The notes below the pieces were generated by a model. It was given only the letters and a program-made list of their open reading frames with translations. It was not told where the DNA came from and did no database searches. This document shows positions 25,141 through 33,951 of a stretch of 64,000 nt of DNA, piece by piece. Origin of the DNA: Novosphingobium sp. BW1 (GTDB taxonomy: Bacteria; Pseudomonadota; Alphaproteobacteria; Sphingomonadales; Sphingomonadaceae). The DNA lies in NCBI RefSeq assembly GCF_008107685.1, contig NZ_VIRF01000089.1, forward strand, positions 1-64,000, written 5' to 3'. The position numbers were made by a program, and so were the translations under genes. The stretch's first letter is position 1. The number at the start of each line of letters is the position of its first letter.

Positions 25141-25901
25141 AACAGGATCAGACCGTATTCACGCCGCCGACGTACTCGGTCGGTGCGCGCAGTCCGCGCC
25201 TGGGAGGGCATCGGGAGGAAGTGGCCGGCCGCGTTCGCCGCTTTCTCCCGATGGTTCGCCGCCTGGCCTGGCACGTCAACGGCACGGGCCGTCCCGGGAT
25301 CGAACTGGAAGACCTGATGCAGGCGGGGCTCGTCGCGCTGACCGAGTGCGCGCAGAAGCATTCAGGGCCGACCGAGGACGGCTTTGCCGCCTACGCCAAA
25401 ATGCGCGTGCGCGGGGCCATGGTGGATCTTGTCCGCAAGACCGTGCCGATGTCGCGCGGGGCCAGCGAGCGCCGCCGCCACATCGATGCCAAGGAGCAAG
25501 AACTGCGCGCCGCGCTGGGCCGTGCACCTTCGCTTGCCGAACTGGCCGAGGCGCTGGGCATGGCCGAAATGGACCTCGCTGCAATGCAGGATTCCAGCCA
25601 GCCCATGCGCTTTGAATCCATTGATGAGGTCTATTCCGACCAGAACCTGGCCTTTGCCACCGAGGAGCGCGACAGCCTCGATATTCTGGCCGACGCGGAA
25701 ATGCGTGAGGCGGTGATCGCGGCGCTGGGCGATCTGCCCGAACGCCTGCGCCTCGTCATCTCACTCTATTTCGTGGAGGAACTGAACCTCTCCGAGATCG
25801 CCGAGGTCCTGCAGGTCAGCGTCCCGCGCGTGCACCAGTTGAAGGCGCAGGCGCTCACCAAGCTGAGGGAGAGCCTTTCCGGGGTGGCGGACATTCTCTA
25901 A
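25137..25901 (+). CDS. fliA: Flagellar sigma factor FliA (sigma-28)
   Basis: A sigma factor of 254 residues. Region 2 (GIELEDLMQAGLVALTEC ... FAAYAKMRVRGAMVDLVRK), region 3 (GRAPSLAELAEALGM) and region 4 (LPERLRLVISLYFVEELNLSEIAEVLQVS) all match the FliA family. Its start overlaps flhA as ATGA, so it is translated with flhA from the sigma-54 promoter at 22024. Predicted targets in this window are the four TAAA/TGAA-N14-GCCGKTCT sites. Confidence 0.96.
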   Translation: MKQDQTVFTPPTYSVGARSPRLGGHREEVAGRVRRFLPMVRRLAWHVNGTGRPGIELEDLMQAGLVALTECAQKHSGPTEDGFAAYAKMRVRGAMVDLVRKTVPMSRGASERRRHIDAKEQELRAALGRAPSLAELAEALGMAEMDLAAMQDSSQPMRFESIDEVYSDQNLAFATEERDSLDILADAEMREAVIAALGDLPERLRLVISLYFVEELNLSEIAEVLQVSVPRVHQLKAQALTKLRESLSGVADIL

Positions 25902-26426
25902 TCCAGCGGATCACCATGTTGCCAGCGCCAGCGCTGGAGCATCTTGAACAGCCCGAGCGCAACGAAACCGAGCCCGGGCAGGACGCGGAAGGTCTGTCCG
26001 ATCACGTCCCGCCATGGAAAACCGCCCGGCAGTTGGGCGGTCTCTTCGAGATAGCCGATGTTGTAGTGGACCAGCCCGTCCTCGAACGGTGGGTGATGGA
26101 TCAGGAACGCGCCGACCGGGATCAGGAGAGCAATGGGCCACAGAAGATGCGCGATGCGCTCGCTCGGCTACATGGCGTCCCAGCTTCGTTCTCCGCCATA
26201 GTCCATGGCGAGATCTTCCCGGTTTCGAGGTCGCAAGGAAGGCCAGCCAGTGTGGCGCCAGCAATCGGGAGCTGAGGTAGATATACCCGGCCCACGGCAG
26301 GATCACGAGCAAGTTGTCCTCCAGCGAAGGCAGAAAGGCCTTCATGGCTACCGGGATCGAGCACCAGACGATCCAGAAGGCCCTAATGGCGATCAAGCGG
26401 GCCTTCGTCGTCCATTTCTCAGGCAT
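25898..26426 (-). pseudogene. Decayed membrane-protein gene (frameshift and amber stop)
   Basis: From ATG 26426 the first 70 or so residues are a clear membrane protein (spans at FWIVWCSIPVAMKAFL and LLVILPWAGYIYLS). An extra G in the GGG at about 26220 then shifts the frame. Removing it restores a sensible sequence ending GGERSWDAM before a TAG at 26168-26170. The same frame continues after the TAG for 89 more codons with no usable start codon, with more spans (LLWPIALLIPVGAFLI) and the end QRWRWQHGDPLD. The total of about 175 codons looks like one gene with two lesions. Its final stop overlaps the fliA stop. Function unknown. Confidence 0.65.
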
Positions 26427-26433
26427 CGGCGGC

Positions 26434-26889
26434 TTAGTCTGCCATTCCCATCATCGTGCCCTGCGCCCACTGCACGATGGCCTGAGGCGGCATCGCGCCC
26501 GACTGGCGCGCGATTTCGCGGCCCTTGTGGATGAGCACTAGGGTGGGGATCGAGCGGACCACGCAGCGCCCGGCAATGGCCTGCTCGGCTTCAGTGTCGA
26601 GCTTGCCCAGACGTATCATGGGTTCGAGCCGGGCGGCGGCAGCCTCGAAGGCAGGCGCCATCTGGCGGCAGGGGCCACACCAGTTCGCCCAGAAATCGAC
26701 GAGCAGGGGAAGGTCTCCCTTTCCTGCATGAGCATCGAAGTTGGCCGAGGTCAGCACCAGCGGTTTGCCGTTGAACAGAGCCGCGTGACAGCGCCCGCAG
26801 GTGCCGCCTGCGCCCAGCTTTGCGGTAGGAACTCGGTTCGAGGCGCCGCAGGAGGGGCAGACGACGATCTTGCTTTCGGGCGTGGTCAT
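26434..26889 (-). CDS. trxC: Thioredoxin 2 (zinc-ribbon thioredoxin)
   Basis: A 151-residue protein with an N-terminal zinc ribbon (Cys11, Cys14, Cys31, Cys34) followed by a thioredoxin fold with active site WCGPC at 70-74. It is a cytoplasmic disulfide reductase that is usually linked to oxidative stress. ATG 26889 is chosen because GGAG lies about 8 bases upstream and the family starts here. Confidence 0.95.
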   Translation of the reverse strand: MTTPESKIVVCPSCGASNRVPTAKLGAGGTCGRCHAALFNGKPLVLTSANFDAHAGKGDLPLLVDFWANWCGPCRQMAPAFEAAAARLEPMIRLGKLDTEAEQAIAGRCVVRSIPTLVLIHKGREIARQSGAMPPQAIVQWAQGTMMGMAD

Positions 26890-26944
26890 GGGGTGATCTC
26901 CTTGACTATGATATGGGCTGGCGCGGCGCGGCTGTGAAGGGCGC

Positions 26945-27826
26945 TCAGGCGACGAGGAAGCGCAGGCGTTCGGCCTTGAAGGCGGCGTCGAGCGCGTCGA
27001 TGACGGCGCGGATGCGCGGCATGTCACGCAAGTCCCGGTGGACACCCAGCCAGATTTCGCGCGCGGGGCCAAGCCCTTGCTCCTTCAGGCGCACGACACC
27101 CGGCATCGTCTCGGCGAGGTACTGCGGCAGGCATGCAATGCCGAGCCCTGCCTGCACCGCGCCTGCCTGCGCGTCGCGGCTGTTGCTGCGGTAGACCACC
27201 TGCGCCTCGGGTGCCTTTTCCAGGAGCCAGCGCGCTTCGGCCTGGTGAGCCATATCGGGCATGACGGTGATCAGGCAATGGCCGGGATCGGTGAGCGGCT
27301 CGGGGTGCGCGGCGAGATAGTCGGGGCTGGCGTAGAGCGCGCAGACCATCGTACCCATGCGGCGCGAGATCAGTTCGTTGTGCTCGAAGCGCACCATGCG
27401 GATGGCGATGTCGGCCTCACGCTCGATCAGGCTGAGCGAGCGGGTGTCGGAGAGCAGGTCGATGGCGATGCCCGGATAATCCTCGCGCAGCCGGGCCGCG
27501 GCAACGGGGATGAGCCGGTTGGCGAGTGTCTCGACCGTGGTGAGGCGCACTAGTCCGGACAGCGCGACGTCGCGTCCCTGCACCACGCGTTCCAGCGCCA
27601 TCGCGTCCTCGTCCATGCGCTGGGCGTTGGCGAGCACGCTTTCGCCCAGCGGGGTGAGTTTGTAGCCGTGCGGGGTCTTGAGCAGCAGGCGCGCGCCGCT
27701 GCGCTCCTCCAGCGCAACGAGACGGCGGCTCATCGTGCTCTGGCTCAGGCCGAGTTCGCGCGCGGCGCCCGAAAGACTGCGCGCCCGTGCTATGGCGAGG
27801 AAAGTGCGGATGTCGTCCCAGTTCAT
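26945..27826 (-). CDS. LysR-family transcriptional regulator
   Basis: Protein of 293 residues from ATG 27826 (MNWDDIRTFLAIARARSLSG), preceded by GGGGTGGGAC. It has the LysR winged helix-turn-helix (AARELGLSQSTMSRRLVALE) and a substrate-binding domain. It is divergent from azoR across 188 bases holding an inverted repeat, so it most likely controls azoR-yceI and itself. The inducer is unknown; quinones or electrophiles would suit an AzoR target. Confidence 0.93.
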   Translation of the reverse strand: MNWDDIRTFLAIARARSLSGAARELGLSQSTMSRRLVALEERSGARLLLKTPHGYKLTPLGESVLANAQRMDEDAMALERVVQGRDVALSGLVRLTTVETLANRLIPVAAARLREDYPGIAIDLLSDTRSLSLIEREADIAIRMVRFEHNELISRRMGTMVCALYASPDYLAAHPEPLTDPGHCLITVMPDMAHQAEARWLLEKAPEAQVVYRSNSRDAQAGAVQAGLGIACLPQYLAETMPGVVRLKEQGLGPAREIWLGVHRDLRDMPRIRAVIDALDAAFKAERLRFLVA

Positions 27827-27857
27827 CGTCCCACCCCCAGTGGTACCTTCTATCCGT

Positions 27858-27901
27858 TTTTGCATGGAGACTATGCTCATATCGCCAATGGTCATGCAAA
27901 A
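27858..27901. promoter_or_regulatory. Inverted repeat in the LysR-azoR divergent region
   Basis: Arms TTTTGCATG (27858-27866) and CATGCAAAA (27893-27901) are perfect complements, 26 bases apart. The spacing is wider than a single LysR T-N11-A box. It may hold two half-site pairs of a tetramer. Likely regulator: the adjacent LysR protein. Confidence 0.5.
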
Positions 27902-28014
27902 CCAGAAGGACTATCTCCATGGACAAGCTTCCAGCGAAGCCCCGGCGGTAAACGCATCCCCCCGCAACCGCCTTCCAACTGTTTGCCGCCATTTGCCAAT
28001 TTCGGAGAAGCATC

Positions 28015-28617
28015 ATGACCAAGTACCTCGTCGTTCGTTCGGCCGCCACCGGCGCCGCGTCCGTCAGCAACCAGCTGATCGACACCTACCTTGCCGAGCT
28101 GGGCGAAGACGCCGTCGTTGTTGAGCGCAACCTCGACACCGCCCCCGTTCCGCACATCAATTCGGGCAGCCTGGTCGGCATTGGCCGCGCCGCGCCCGTC
28201 GGCGACACGATGACCGACGCCTCGTTCGAAGCGCGCGAACTGCAGGACACGCTGATCGCCGAAGTGATGGACGCCGACGTGCTGGTGATCGGTCTTCCGA
28301 TCTACAACTTCGGGCTTCCCTCCACGCTCAAGTCCTGGTTCGACTACGTGCTGCGCGCCGGGACCACCTTCCAGTACACTGAACAGGGCCCTGAGGGCCT
28401 GGTGAAGAAGACCAAGGCGATTGTCGCCCAGTCGCGCGCGGGCAAGTACGACGATGACGCGGGCGTCATCTTCGGCATGCCGCACCTCAAGGGCCTGCTG
28501 GGCTTCATGGGCGTGACCGACGTCGAAGTCGTGACCGCCGAGGGCATGGCCTTCGGTCCCGAAGCCGCCGCCAGCGCCATTGCCGACGCCAAGGCCGCGA
28601 TTGCCAAGCTCGCCTGA
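28015..28617 (+). CDS. azoR: FMN-dependent NADH:azoreductase/quinone reductase
   Basis: A flavodoxin-fold enzyme of 200 residues. It begins TKYLVVRSAATGAASVSNQL (phosphate-binding loop of FMN) and contains the AzoR signature (PIYNFGLPSTLKSWFDYVLRAG). It reduces azo compounds and quinones with two electrons from NADH. GGAG lies upstream of ATG 28015. It is followed by a yceI gene 37 bases on, probably one operon. Confidence 0.94.
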   Translation: MTKYLVVRSAATGAASVSNQLIDTYLAELGEDAVVVERNLDTAPVPHINSGSLVGIGRAAPVGDTMTDASFEARELQDTLIAEVMDADVLVIGLPIYNFGLPSTLKSWFDYVLRAGTTFQYTEQGPEGLVKKTKAIVAQSRAGKYDDDAGVIFGMPHLKGLLGFMGVTDVEVVTAEGMAFGPEAAASAIADAKAAIAKLA

Positions 28618-28654
28618 GCCTGTCAGCCCAGCCCCCCTTAAGGAGTTTTTGCAC

Positions 28655-29275
28655 ATGACCCGTTCGTTCCTGAAGTCCGCCCTGATCCCCGCTGCCCTGC
28701 TGGCTTCGGTTCCCGCCATCCTCCACGCCCAGGCCGCCGATCCCGCGCCCGCCGCCGCGCAGGCCGGCTCCTACAAGGTCGAGACCTCGCACACCCGCGT
28801 GGGCTTCTCGGTCATGCACTTCGGTTTTACCGAGTGGTACGGTGAATTCGCCGACGTGACCGGCTCGCTCTCGATCGATCCCGCCAAGATCGAGAAAACC
28901 AAGCTTGCCGTCTCGATCCCCGTCGAAACCGTCAGCACCACCAACGCAACGCTCGACGAGGAGCTCGTCTCGGCCGACTGGTTCGACGCCGAGGGCTATC
29001 CGACGATCACCTTCGTCTCGACCAAGGTGAAGCGCACCGGCGAGCGTACCGCCGACGTGACCGGCAACCTGACCTTCCACGGCGTGACCAAGCCGGTGAC
29101 GCTCCACGCCAGCTTCAATGCGGGCGGTGTGAACGCGATGAGCAAGGCCTACACCCTGGGTTTCAATGCGACGGGTACGATCACCCGTTCGGACTTCGGG
29201 GTAAAGAACTACGTCCCCGCCGTGGGCGACGAAGTGAGCCTTCGCATCAGTGCAGCCTTCGAGAAGGGCGAGTAA
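28655..29275 (+). CDS. Periplasmic YceI-family protein
   Basis: Protein of 206 residues with a Sec signal peptide (cleavage near LHAQA) and a typical YceI domain: YKVETSHTRVGFSVMHFGF at the start, then TGNLTFHGVTKPVTL. AAGGAG precedes ATG 28655. Co-transcription with azoR suggests a role in isoprenoid-quinone or stress handling; that is inference from context. Confidence 0.92.
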   Translation: MTRSFLKSALIPAALLASVPAILHAQAADPAPAAAQAGSYKVETSHTRVGFSVMHFGFTEWYGEFADVTGSLSIDPAKIEKTKLAVSIPVETVSTTNATLDEELVSADWFDAEGYPTITFVSTKVKRTGERTADVTGNLTFHGVTKPVTLHASFNAGGVNAMSKAYTLGFNATGTITRSDFGVKNYVPAVGDEVSLRISAAFEKGE

Positions 29276-29316
29276 TCCCCCTTCCTTACACGCGCCTTTT
29301 CTGAGGCTGGATACGG

Positions 29317-29354
29317 AAAAGGACATGGCTTCCCGGTTGAGGCCATGTCCTTTT
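29317..29354 (+). terminator. Rho-independent terminator after azoR-yceI
   Basis: A perfect 13-bp stem: AAAAGGACATGGC (29317-29329) and GCCATGTCCTTTT (29342-29354), 12-base loop, followed by more T residues. Confidence 0.9.
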
Positions 29355-29376
29355 CTTTTGGTGCGGGTGAGGTGGA

Positions 29377-29985
29377 CTAACCGTCGAAACGCGGCGCGAC
29401 CGGGCTGTCGAGCGCGACGATCCGTCCTCGTTGCAACGTGAAGGCAGGGGCTTCCTCGTCCGGCTCGTTGATGAGTTCGTCGAACACCAGTTGATAGCGT
29501 GCAAGGGCGATGCGGATTTCGTCTTCGCCGGGCCAGCCGCGGGCGAGGCGCGTGACGCTGGCGTGGCCGAGCAGGTAGGTGTGGGCGATCTCTTCCTCGC
29601 GCGTCATACTTTCACTCGCGGCAAGGGTGCCATGGGCGCGCTCGAGCATGAGGGGATGGCCACAGGCATCCAGGACTTGCGCGACCAGCACATCGGCAAG
29701 GATCAGGGCGTTGGCCGGGCTCTCGGCAGCGCGAGCCTGAACGACGCGCCAGTCGTGGATGAAGCGCTGGCGCTGCTCGGGCAGCAGGGGCGCAAGCAGG
29801 CGAACTTCCTCATCTCGGGATAGAGGCGCCCAAGCGACATTGGGCTTTGTCGCGAGAAGGCTGGCCATGCGCTTTCGTGCGCGCAAGTAGCCTAATGTGG
29901 CAAGGCCCACGCTCCCCAACAGCATCGCGACACCGGTCGCGAGGATCAGGTTGGCAAGCCATTCGGCCATGGGCAGGTCGGTCAC
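29377..29985 (-). CDS. Uncharacterised single-span membrane protein
   Basis: A protein of 202 residues from GTG 29985, which has GGAGGT five bases upstream; ATG 29970 is the alternative. One N-terminal span (LANLILATGVAMLLGSVGLA) is followed by a basic segment and a cytoplasmic helical domain (PLLPEQRQRFIHDWRVVQAR). I do not recognise a family. It lies 148 bases from the dsbD stop on the same strand. Confidence 0.7.
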   Translation of the reverse strand: MTDLPMAEWLANLILATGVAMLLGSVGLATLGYLRARKRMASLLATKPNVAWAPLSRDEEVRLLAPLLPEQRQRFIHDWRVVQARAAESPANALILADVLVAQVLDACGHPLMLERAHGTLAASESMTREEEIAHTYLLGHASVTRLARGWPGEDEIRIALARYQLVFDELINEPDEEAPAFTLQRGRIVALDSPVAPRFDG

Positions 29986-30133
29986 GGCACACCTCCAGGT
30001 AGAGCGCGGCGCGATCCGGCAAACGCGGGAAAAACGGGCAGCGCTATTTCGTGATCTACTCAATGCAACCGCAGGATGGCCGTGGGGTTCCCGCAAGGCC
30101 TGCACTTCGCCCCCAGTATGCGCCTTCAAGCAC

Positions 30134-32185
30134 TCAGCCGCCGGCCGCTCTTTCGCCCAGAAGCGAGGGCGTCAGTACCTGAGGCAGCACTTCGCCCGGA
30201 CCTTGCGGCGGGTACCAGACGTAGAGCGGAACCCCAGCGGCTTCCTGCTCGGTCAGGTAGCGGGTGATTTCGGGATCGCGCCGGGTCCAGTCGCCGCGCA
30301 GGACAACGACATCGGCCGCCTGGAAGGCCGCGCGGGTCTCCTCGCGCTCGATGGCGACGTTCTCGTTGACCTTGCAGGTCAGGCACCAGTCTGCCGTCAT
30401 CCACACGAAGACCGGCTTGCCCTGGCTACGCGCAGCGGCCAGCGCTTCAGCGCTGAAGGGGCGGGTGGCCAGGATCGAGGCGGCCTCGACAGGCTTGGGC
30501 GCGGCGGCGGGCAGGAGCGTAAGGCAGGCAAGCGCGTCGAACAGCGCCAGCAGCGCCGCCGGGCGGGCCTTGCGACCCTTGCGCTGCGCGCGCCCCACGC
30601 CGAATAGCGCCAGTACCAGCAGCACTGCGAACAGCAGCGTGACGGCGAAGTAGACCTCGCCCCCGACCTTCCAGACCAGCCAGCCGAGCGCGAGCGCGGT
30701 CAGACCCATGGGGAGCGCCATCCAGCGCCGGAAGGTGGTCATCCACTTGCCTGGGCGGGGCAGGCGGGTGCGCAGAGCGGGCACAAAGGCAACCGCCAGG
30801 AACGGAAGGGCAATCCCCAGCCCCAGCGCGGCAAAGAGCGCAAGGGCGGGCACCACCGGCAGCAGGAGCGCTGCGCCCATCGCGCTCGCCATGAAGGGGC
30901 CGGTGCAGGGCGTCGCTACGAAGGCAGCCAGAAGTCCGGTCGCAAAGGCCCCTTGCGGGCTACCCTCGCTGGCAAAGCCGGGAACGGCAAACTCGAAGAG
31001 ACCGAGGAGATTGGCTGTGATCGTGGCGGCAAGCAGCAGCAGCGCAACGACCACGACCGGCTCCTGCAACTGGAAGGCCCAGCCCACCTGTTCGCCCCCG
31101 GCGCGAAGCGCGAGGAGAATGCCGCCAAGGGCAAGGCAGGCCAGCACCACGCCTGCCGTATAGGCCAGCCCCTCAATCCGGGCATGGGCTTCACTCTCCC
31201 CCGCCCGCGCCAGCGAGATGGCTTTCAAGGAGAGGATCGGGAATACGCAGGGCATCACGTTGAGGATGAGGCCACCTGCCAGCGCAGCAAGCAGCAGCCA
31301 GGGCAGAGCGGGCAACTCAGGTGTGTCCGCGTTCTTGAGCAGGGTTCCGCCGATGGGAACGGTGCCCGGCTTGGCCGTGAAGGCGAGGCCATTGCCGAAA
31401 CCGTCGAGCTTGAGCACGCCGTCGAGGACCTCGGGGTCGCGCGGAGCGAAGTCGGCACGCGGGATGGTGACGAGGAGGGTATCGTCCTTGCGGGCGAAAA
31501 TCTGAGGGGCCGCGTAGTCGACCACCTTGTCCTGGGCGAGGAAGACATGCGGGTTTTCCAGCTCGACCGAAGCGGGGAGCGGGACCGCGAGGCGCAGCGC
31601 CTTGGCGTCCAGCACCTTGGTCGCAGGCGCATCGAGCGGGGCGGGTAGCGCGCGTTGCCACTTGGCAAAGCGGGCCTCGGCCTTGGGATCGGCCAGCCCT
31701 AGCACGACCTCGGTGGCGAGTTCTGCGCGTTCGGGGACGCAGATTTCCTCGGTGCAGGCCAGCCACTGCGCCTTTACGCGAATCGGGATGCGCGCACCGG
31801 GCTTGGCGTCGGCCGGCACGGTCAGGGGCACGAGCACCGCGTAATCGCTCTCGTAGACGTGGTTCATCAGGCCCGCGACCAGCAACGTGTGGGGCACCGG
31901 GTAGTGCTGCTCGCCTGCGCGTGCGCCTTCGGGAAGGCTCCACTCCAGCTGCATGCCAAGACCCGCATCGCCCGGGTTGAGCCAGTAGCCGTGCCACCCC
32001 TTTTCAGGGCTCATGGCGATGGCCAAGGTCGTCTCCTGGCCCGCCTTGGCGCCGGGCGCAGCCACCAGTCTGGCCGCGATATGGTTGGGGGCGGCGAGGA
32101 CGACCGAGGCCGAGACAAGCAGGGTTAGCGCGGCAAGGAGTTGACATATACGTGTCAAAAACAGGCTATAACGACGCGAATTCAT
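30134..32185 (-). CDS. dsbD: Thiol:disulfide interchange protein DsbD
   Basis: Protein of 683 residues with the three DsbD parts. The N-terminal periplasmic domain has redox Cys144 and Cys149 (WLACTEEICVPE). About eight spans follow, with channel cysteines in NVMPCVFPIL and VATPCTGPFM. The C-terminal thioredoxin-like domain carries WCLTCK. It moves electrons from cytoplasmic thioredoxin to periplasmic thiol proteins. Start ATG 32185 has AAGGTAAG upstream and a signal peptide. Confidence 0.95.
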   Translation of the reverse strand: MNSRRYSLFLTRICQLLAALTLLVSASVVLAAPNHIAARLVAAPGAKAGQETTLAIAMSPEKGWHGYWLNPGDAGLGMQLEWSLPEGARAGEQHYPVPHTLLVAGLMNHVYESDYAVLVPLTVPADAKPGARIPIRVKAQWLACTEEICVPERAELATEVVLGLADPKAEARFAKWQRALPAPLDAPATKVLDAKALRLAVPLPASVELENPHVFLAQDKVVDYAAPQIFARKDDTLLVTIPRADFAPRDPEVLDGVLKLDGFGNGLAFTAKPGTVPIGGTLLKNADTPELPALPWLLLAALAGGLILNVMPCVFPILSLKAISLARAGESEAHARIEGLAYTAGVVLACLALGGILLALRAGGEQVGWAFQLQEPVVVVALLLLAATITANLLGLFEFAVPGFASEGSPQGAFATGLLAAFVATPCTGPFMASAMGAALLLPVVPALALFAALGLGIALPFLAVAFVPALRTRLPRPGKWMTTFRRWMALPMGLTALALGWLVWKVGGEVYFAVTLLFAVLLVLALFGVGRAQRKGRKARPAALLALFDALACLTLLPAAAPKPVEAASILATRPFSAEALAAARSQGKPVFVWMTADWCLTCKVNENVAIEREETRAAFQAADVVVLRGDWTRRDPEITRYLTEQEAAGVPLYVWYPPQGPGEVLPQVLTPSLLGERAAGG
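32141..32158. promoter_or_regulatory. Perfect dyad TTGACA-N6-TGTCAA within the start of dsbD
   Basis: The dyad lies inside the first codons of dsbD, 135 bases from the divergent phosphatase. Read on the plus strand, TTGACA is a consensus -35 with GCTATA 18 bases further on, so it could be the phosphatase promoter or an operator for both genes. Speculative. Confidence 0.35.
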
Positions 32186-32292
32186 AGAACTTACCTTGCG
32201 CCCCATGTGCGAGTTTCCTGCCGTTCGCTCCCTTCGGAATTGGCGGCCCTCCCGCCTGTGCCCGGTGCGCGCCGACAATTCAAGGAACACCC

Positions 32293-33951
32293 ATGCGCCT
32301 GCGTCTTTCTACCCTCGCTCTTGCGACCGGCCTTGCCACAGCCGCAATGGCCACACCGGCCCTTGCTCGGGACGCCGCGCCCGAAGCCCAGGCCGCGCCC
32401 CAGCTGATCGTTGCGATCTCGGTCGACCAGTTCTCTTCCGATCTTTTCGCGCAATACCGCCAGCGCTTCTCCAAGGGCTTCACGCGCCTGCTGGATGGGG
32501 TCGTGTTCCCCTCGGGCTACCAGTCCCACGCGGCGACCGAGACCTGCCCGGGCCACTCCACGCTGCTGACCGGCGTTCATCCTGCGCGCACCGGCATTCC
32601 GGCGAACGGCTGGATGGATCCCGCGCTCGCGCGCGCCGACAAGGAAATTTACTGTGTCGAGGACGAGCGTGATCCACGTAGCTCGTCCGACAAGCCGGTG
32701 GTCAGCCCTGTGCATCTCAAGGCGCCGACGCTGGGCGACCTCATGAAGAAGCGCGATTCCCGCACGATCAACGCGGCGGTCTCGGTCAAGGATCGGGCCG
32801 CCGTGATGATGAGCGGTCACGACACCGATGCCGTCTACTGGTTTGGCGAAGAGGGCTACACGACCTTCCTCGACCGCAAGGTTTCCAAAAACGTGGCGCA
32901 ATACAATGCCGAGATCGCCCGCAAGGTCGCGGCCGGGGCCCCCGCAATGCCGGTCCCCGGCGAATGCACCCGCCTCGACCGCGCTACGCCGATCGGCGAC
33001 TTCACCATCGGTACCTACAAGTTCCCGCTGAAGGCGGGCGACTACGAAGCCTTCTCGCAGAGCCCGCGCGGCGATCTCGCCACCGCCGACATGGCCGTGC
33101 GCCTCGTCGATGAGCTGGGCATGGGGAAGGACGGTGTCACCGACCTGCTTTCGGTCAGCTTCTCCTCCACCGACAAGGTCGGCCATGCCTTCGGCACCGA
33201 AGGTGTGGAAATGTGCATCCAGATGAACACGCTCGACGCCGCGCTCGGTACGCTGTTCGATGCCCTCGACGCGCGCGGGATCGACTACGAGGTGGTGCTG
33301 AGCGCCGACCATGGCGGCTTCGATGCGCCTGAGCGTCAGCAGCTGCGCGGCAACCCGCATGCGGGCCGCGTCGATCCCTCGCTGAGGGCCGCCGCGCTCG
33401 AGGCCGAAGTGACCCGACGCACGGGCGTGAGCGTACCGAGCGGGCACCTCTTGTACGGCGCAGGGGAATCGGGCAGCGTGTGGCTCGCGCCCGGCCTCAA
33501 GGGAGAAAGCAAGCAGACCGTGGTGGCAAGCCTGCTCGACGTCCTGCGCGCCAACCCGCAGATCGAGGCCGCCTTCGCGCATGAGGAGATCATGGCCGAG
33601 CCGATGCCCGAAGGCGCCCCGCAGGATTGGACGGACCTTCAGAAGGTGCGCGCCTCCTATGTGCCGGGGCGCTCGGGCGAGGTGCAGATGCTGACCCGCC
33701 GGGGCCTGGTTCCGGGCAAGGCCAAGCCCTTCAAGGTCGCCAGCCATGGCAGCCCGTGGGATTATGACCGCCGCGTGCCGATGCTGTTCTGGCGTGCCGG
33801 GATCCAGGGTTTCGAGCAGCCCGATCCGGTCGAAACCGTTGATATCGCGCCTACTCTTGCCGCCACCGTCGGGCTCTCCGCTCCGGAGGGGACGTGGGAT
33901 GGAAGATGTCTCGACATTGATGCGTCGGAGGCCGATAGCTGCTCTTCATGA
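32293..33951 (+). CDS. PhoK/SPAP-type alkaline phosphatase
   Basis: Exported phosphatase of 552 residues with a Sec signal peptide (cleavage near ALA). The metal-site motifs are present: ISVDQFSSD near residue 42, the nucleophile loop ATETCPGHSTLLTGVHPART (Thr near residue 84), STDKVGHAFG, and SADHGG. These match the sphingomonad SPAP/PhoK group, which uses Thr instead of Ser and hydrolyses many phosphomonoesters in the periplasm. Its last codons overlap the next gene as ATGA. Confidence 0.9.
   Translation: MRLRLSTLALATGLATAAMATPALARDAAPEAQAAPQLIVAISVDQFSSDLFAQYRQRFSKGFTRLLDGVVFPSGYQSHAATETCPGHSTLLTGVHPARTGIPANGWMDPALARADKEIYCVEDERDPRSSSDKPVVSPVHLKAPTLGDLMKKRDSRTINAAVSVKDRAAVMMSGHDTDAVYWFGEEGYTTFLDRKVSKNVAQYNAEIARKVAAGAPAMPVPGECTRLDRATPIGDFTIGTYKFPLKAGDYEAFSQSPRGDLATADMAVRLVDELGMGKDGVTDLLSVSFSSTDKVGHAFGTEGVEMCIQMNTLDAALGTLFDALDARGIDYEVVLSADHGGFDAPERQQLRGNPHAGRVDPSLRAAALEAEVTRRTGVSVPSGHLLYGAGESGSVWLAPGLKGESKQTVVASLLDVLRANPQIEAAFAHEEIMAEPMPEGAPQDWTDLQKVRASYVPGRSGEVQMLTRRGLVPGKAKPFKVASHGSPWDYDRRVPMLFWRAGIQGFEQPDPVETVDIAPTLAATVGLSAPEGTWDGRCLDIDASEADSCSS

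Noticed and set aside
25911..26426. A continuous 171-codon frame as an intact gene
   Set aside because: Its second half is basic, Arg/Pro-rich noise; the sensible sequence lies in another frame, so I called a pseudogene instead.
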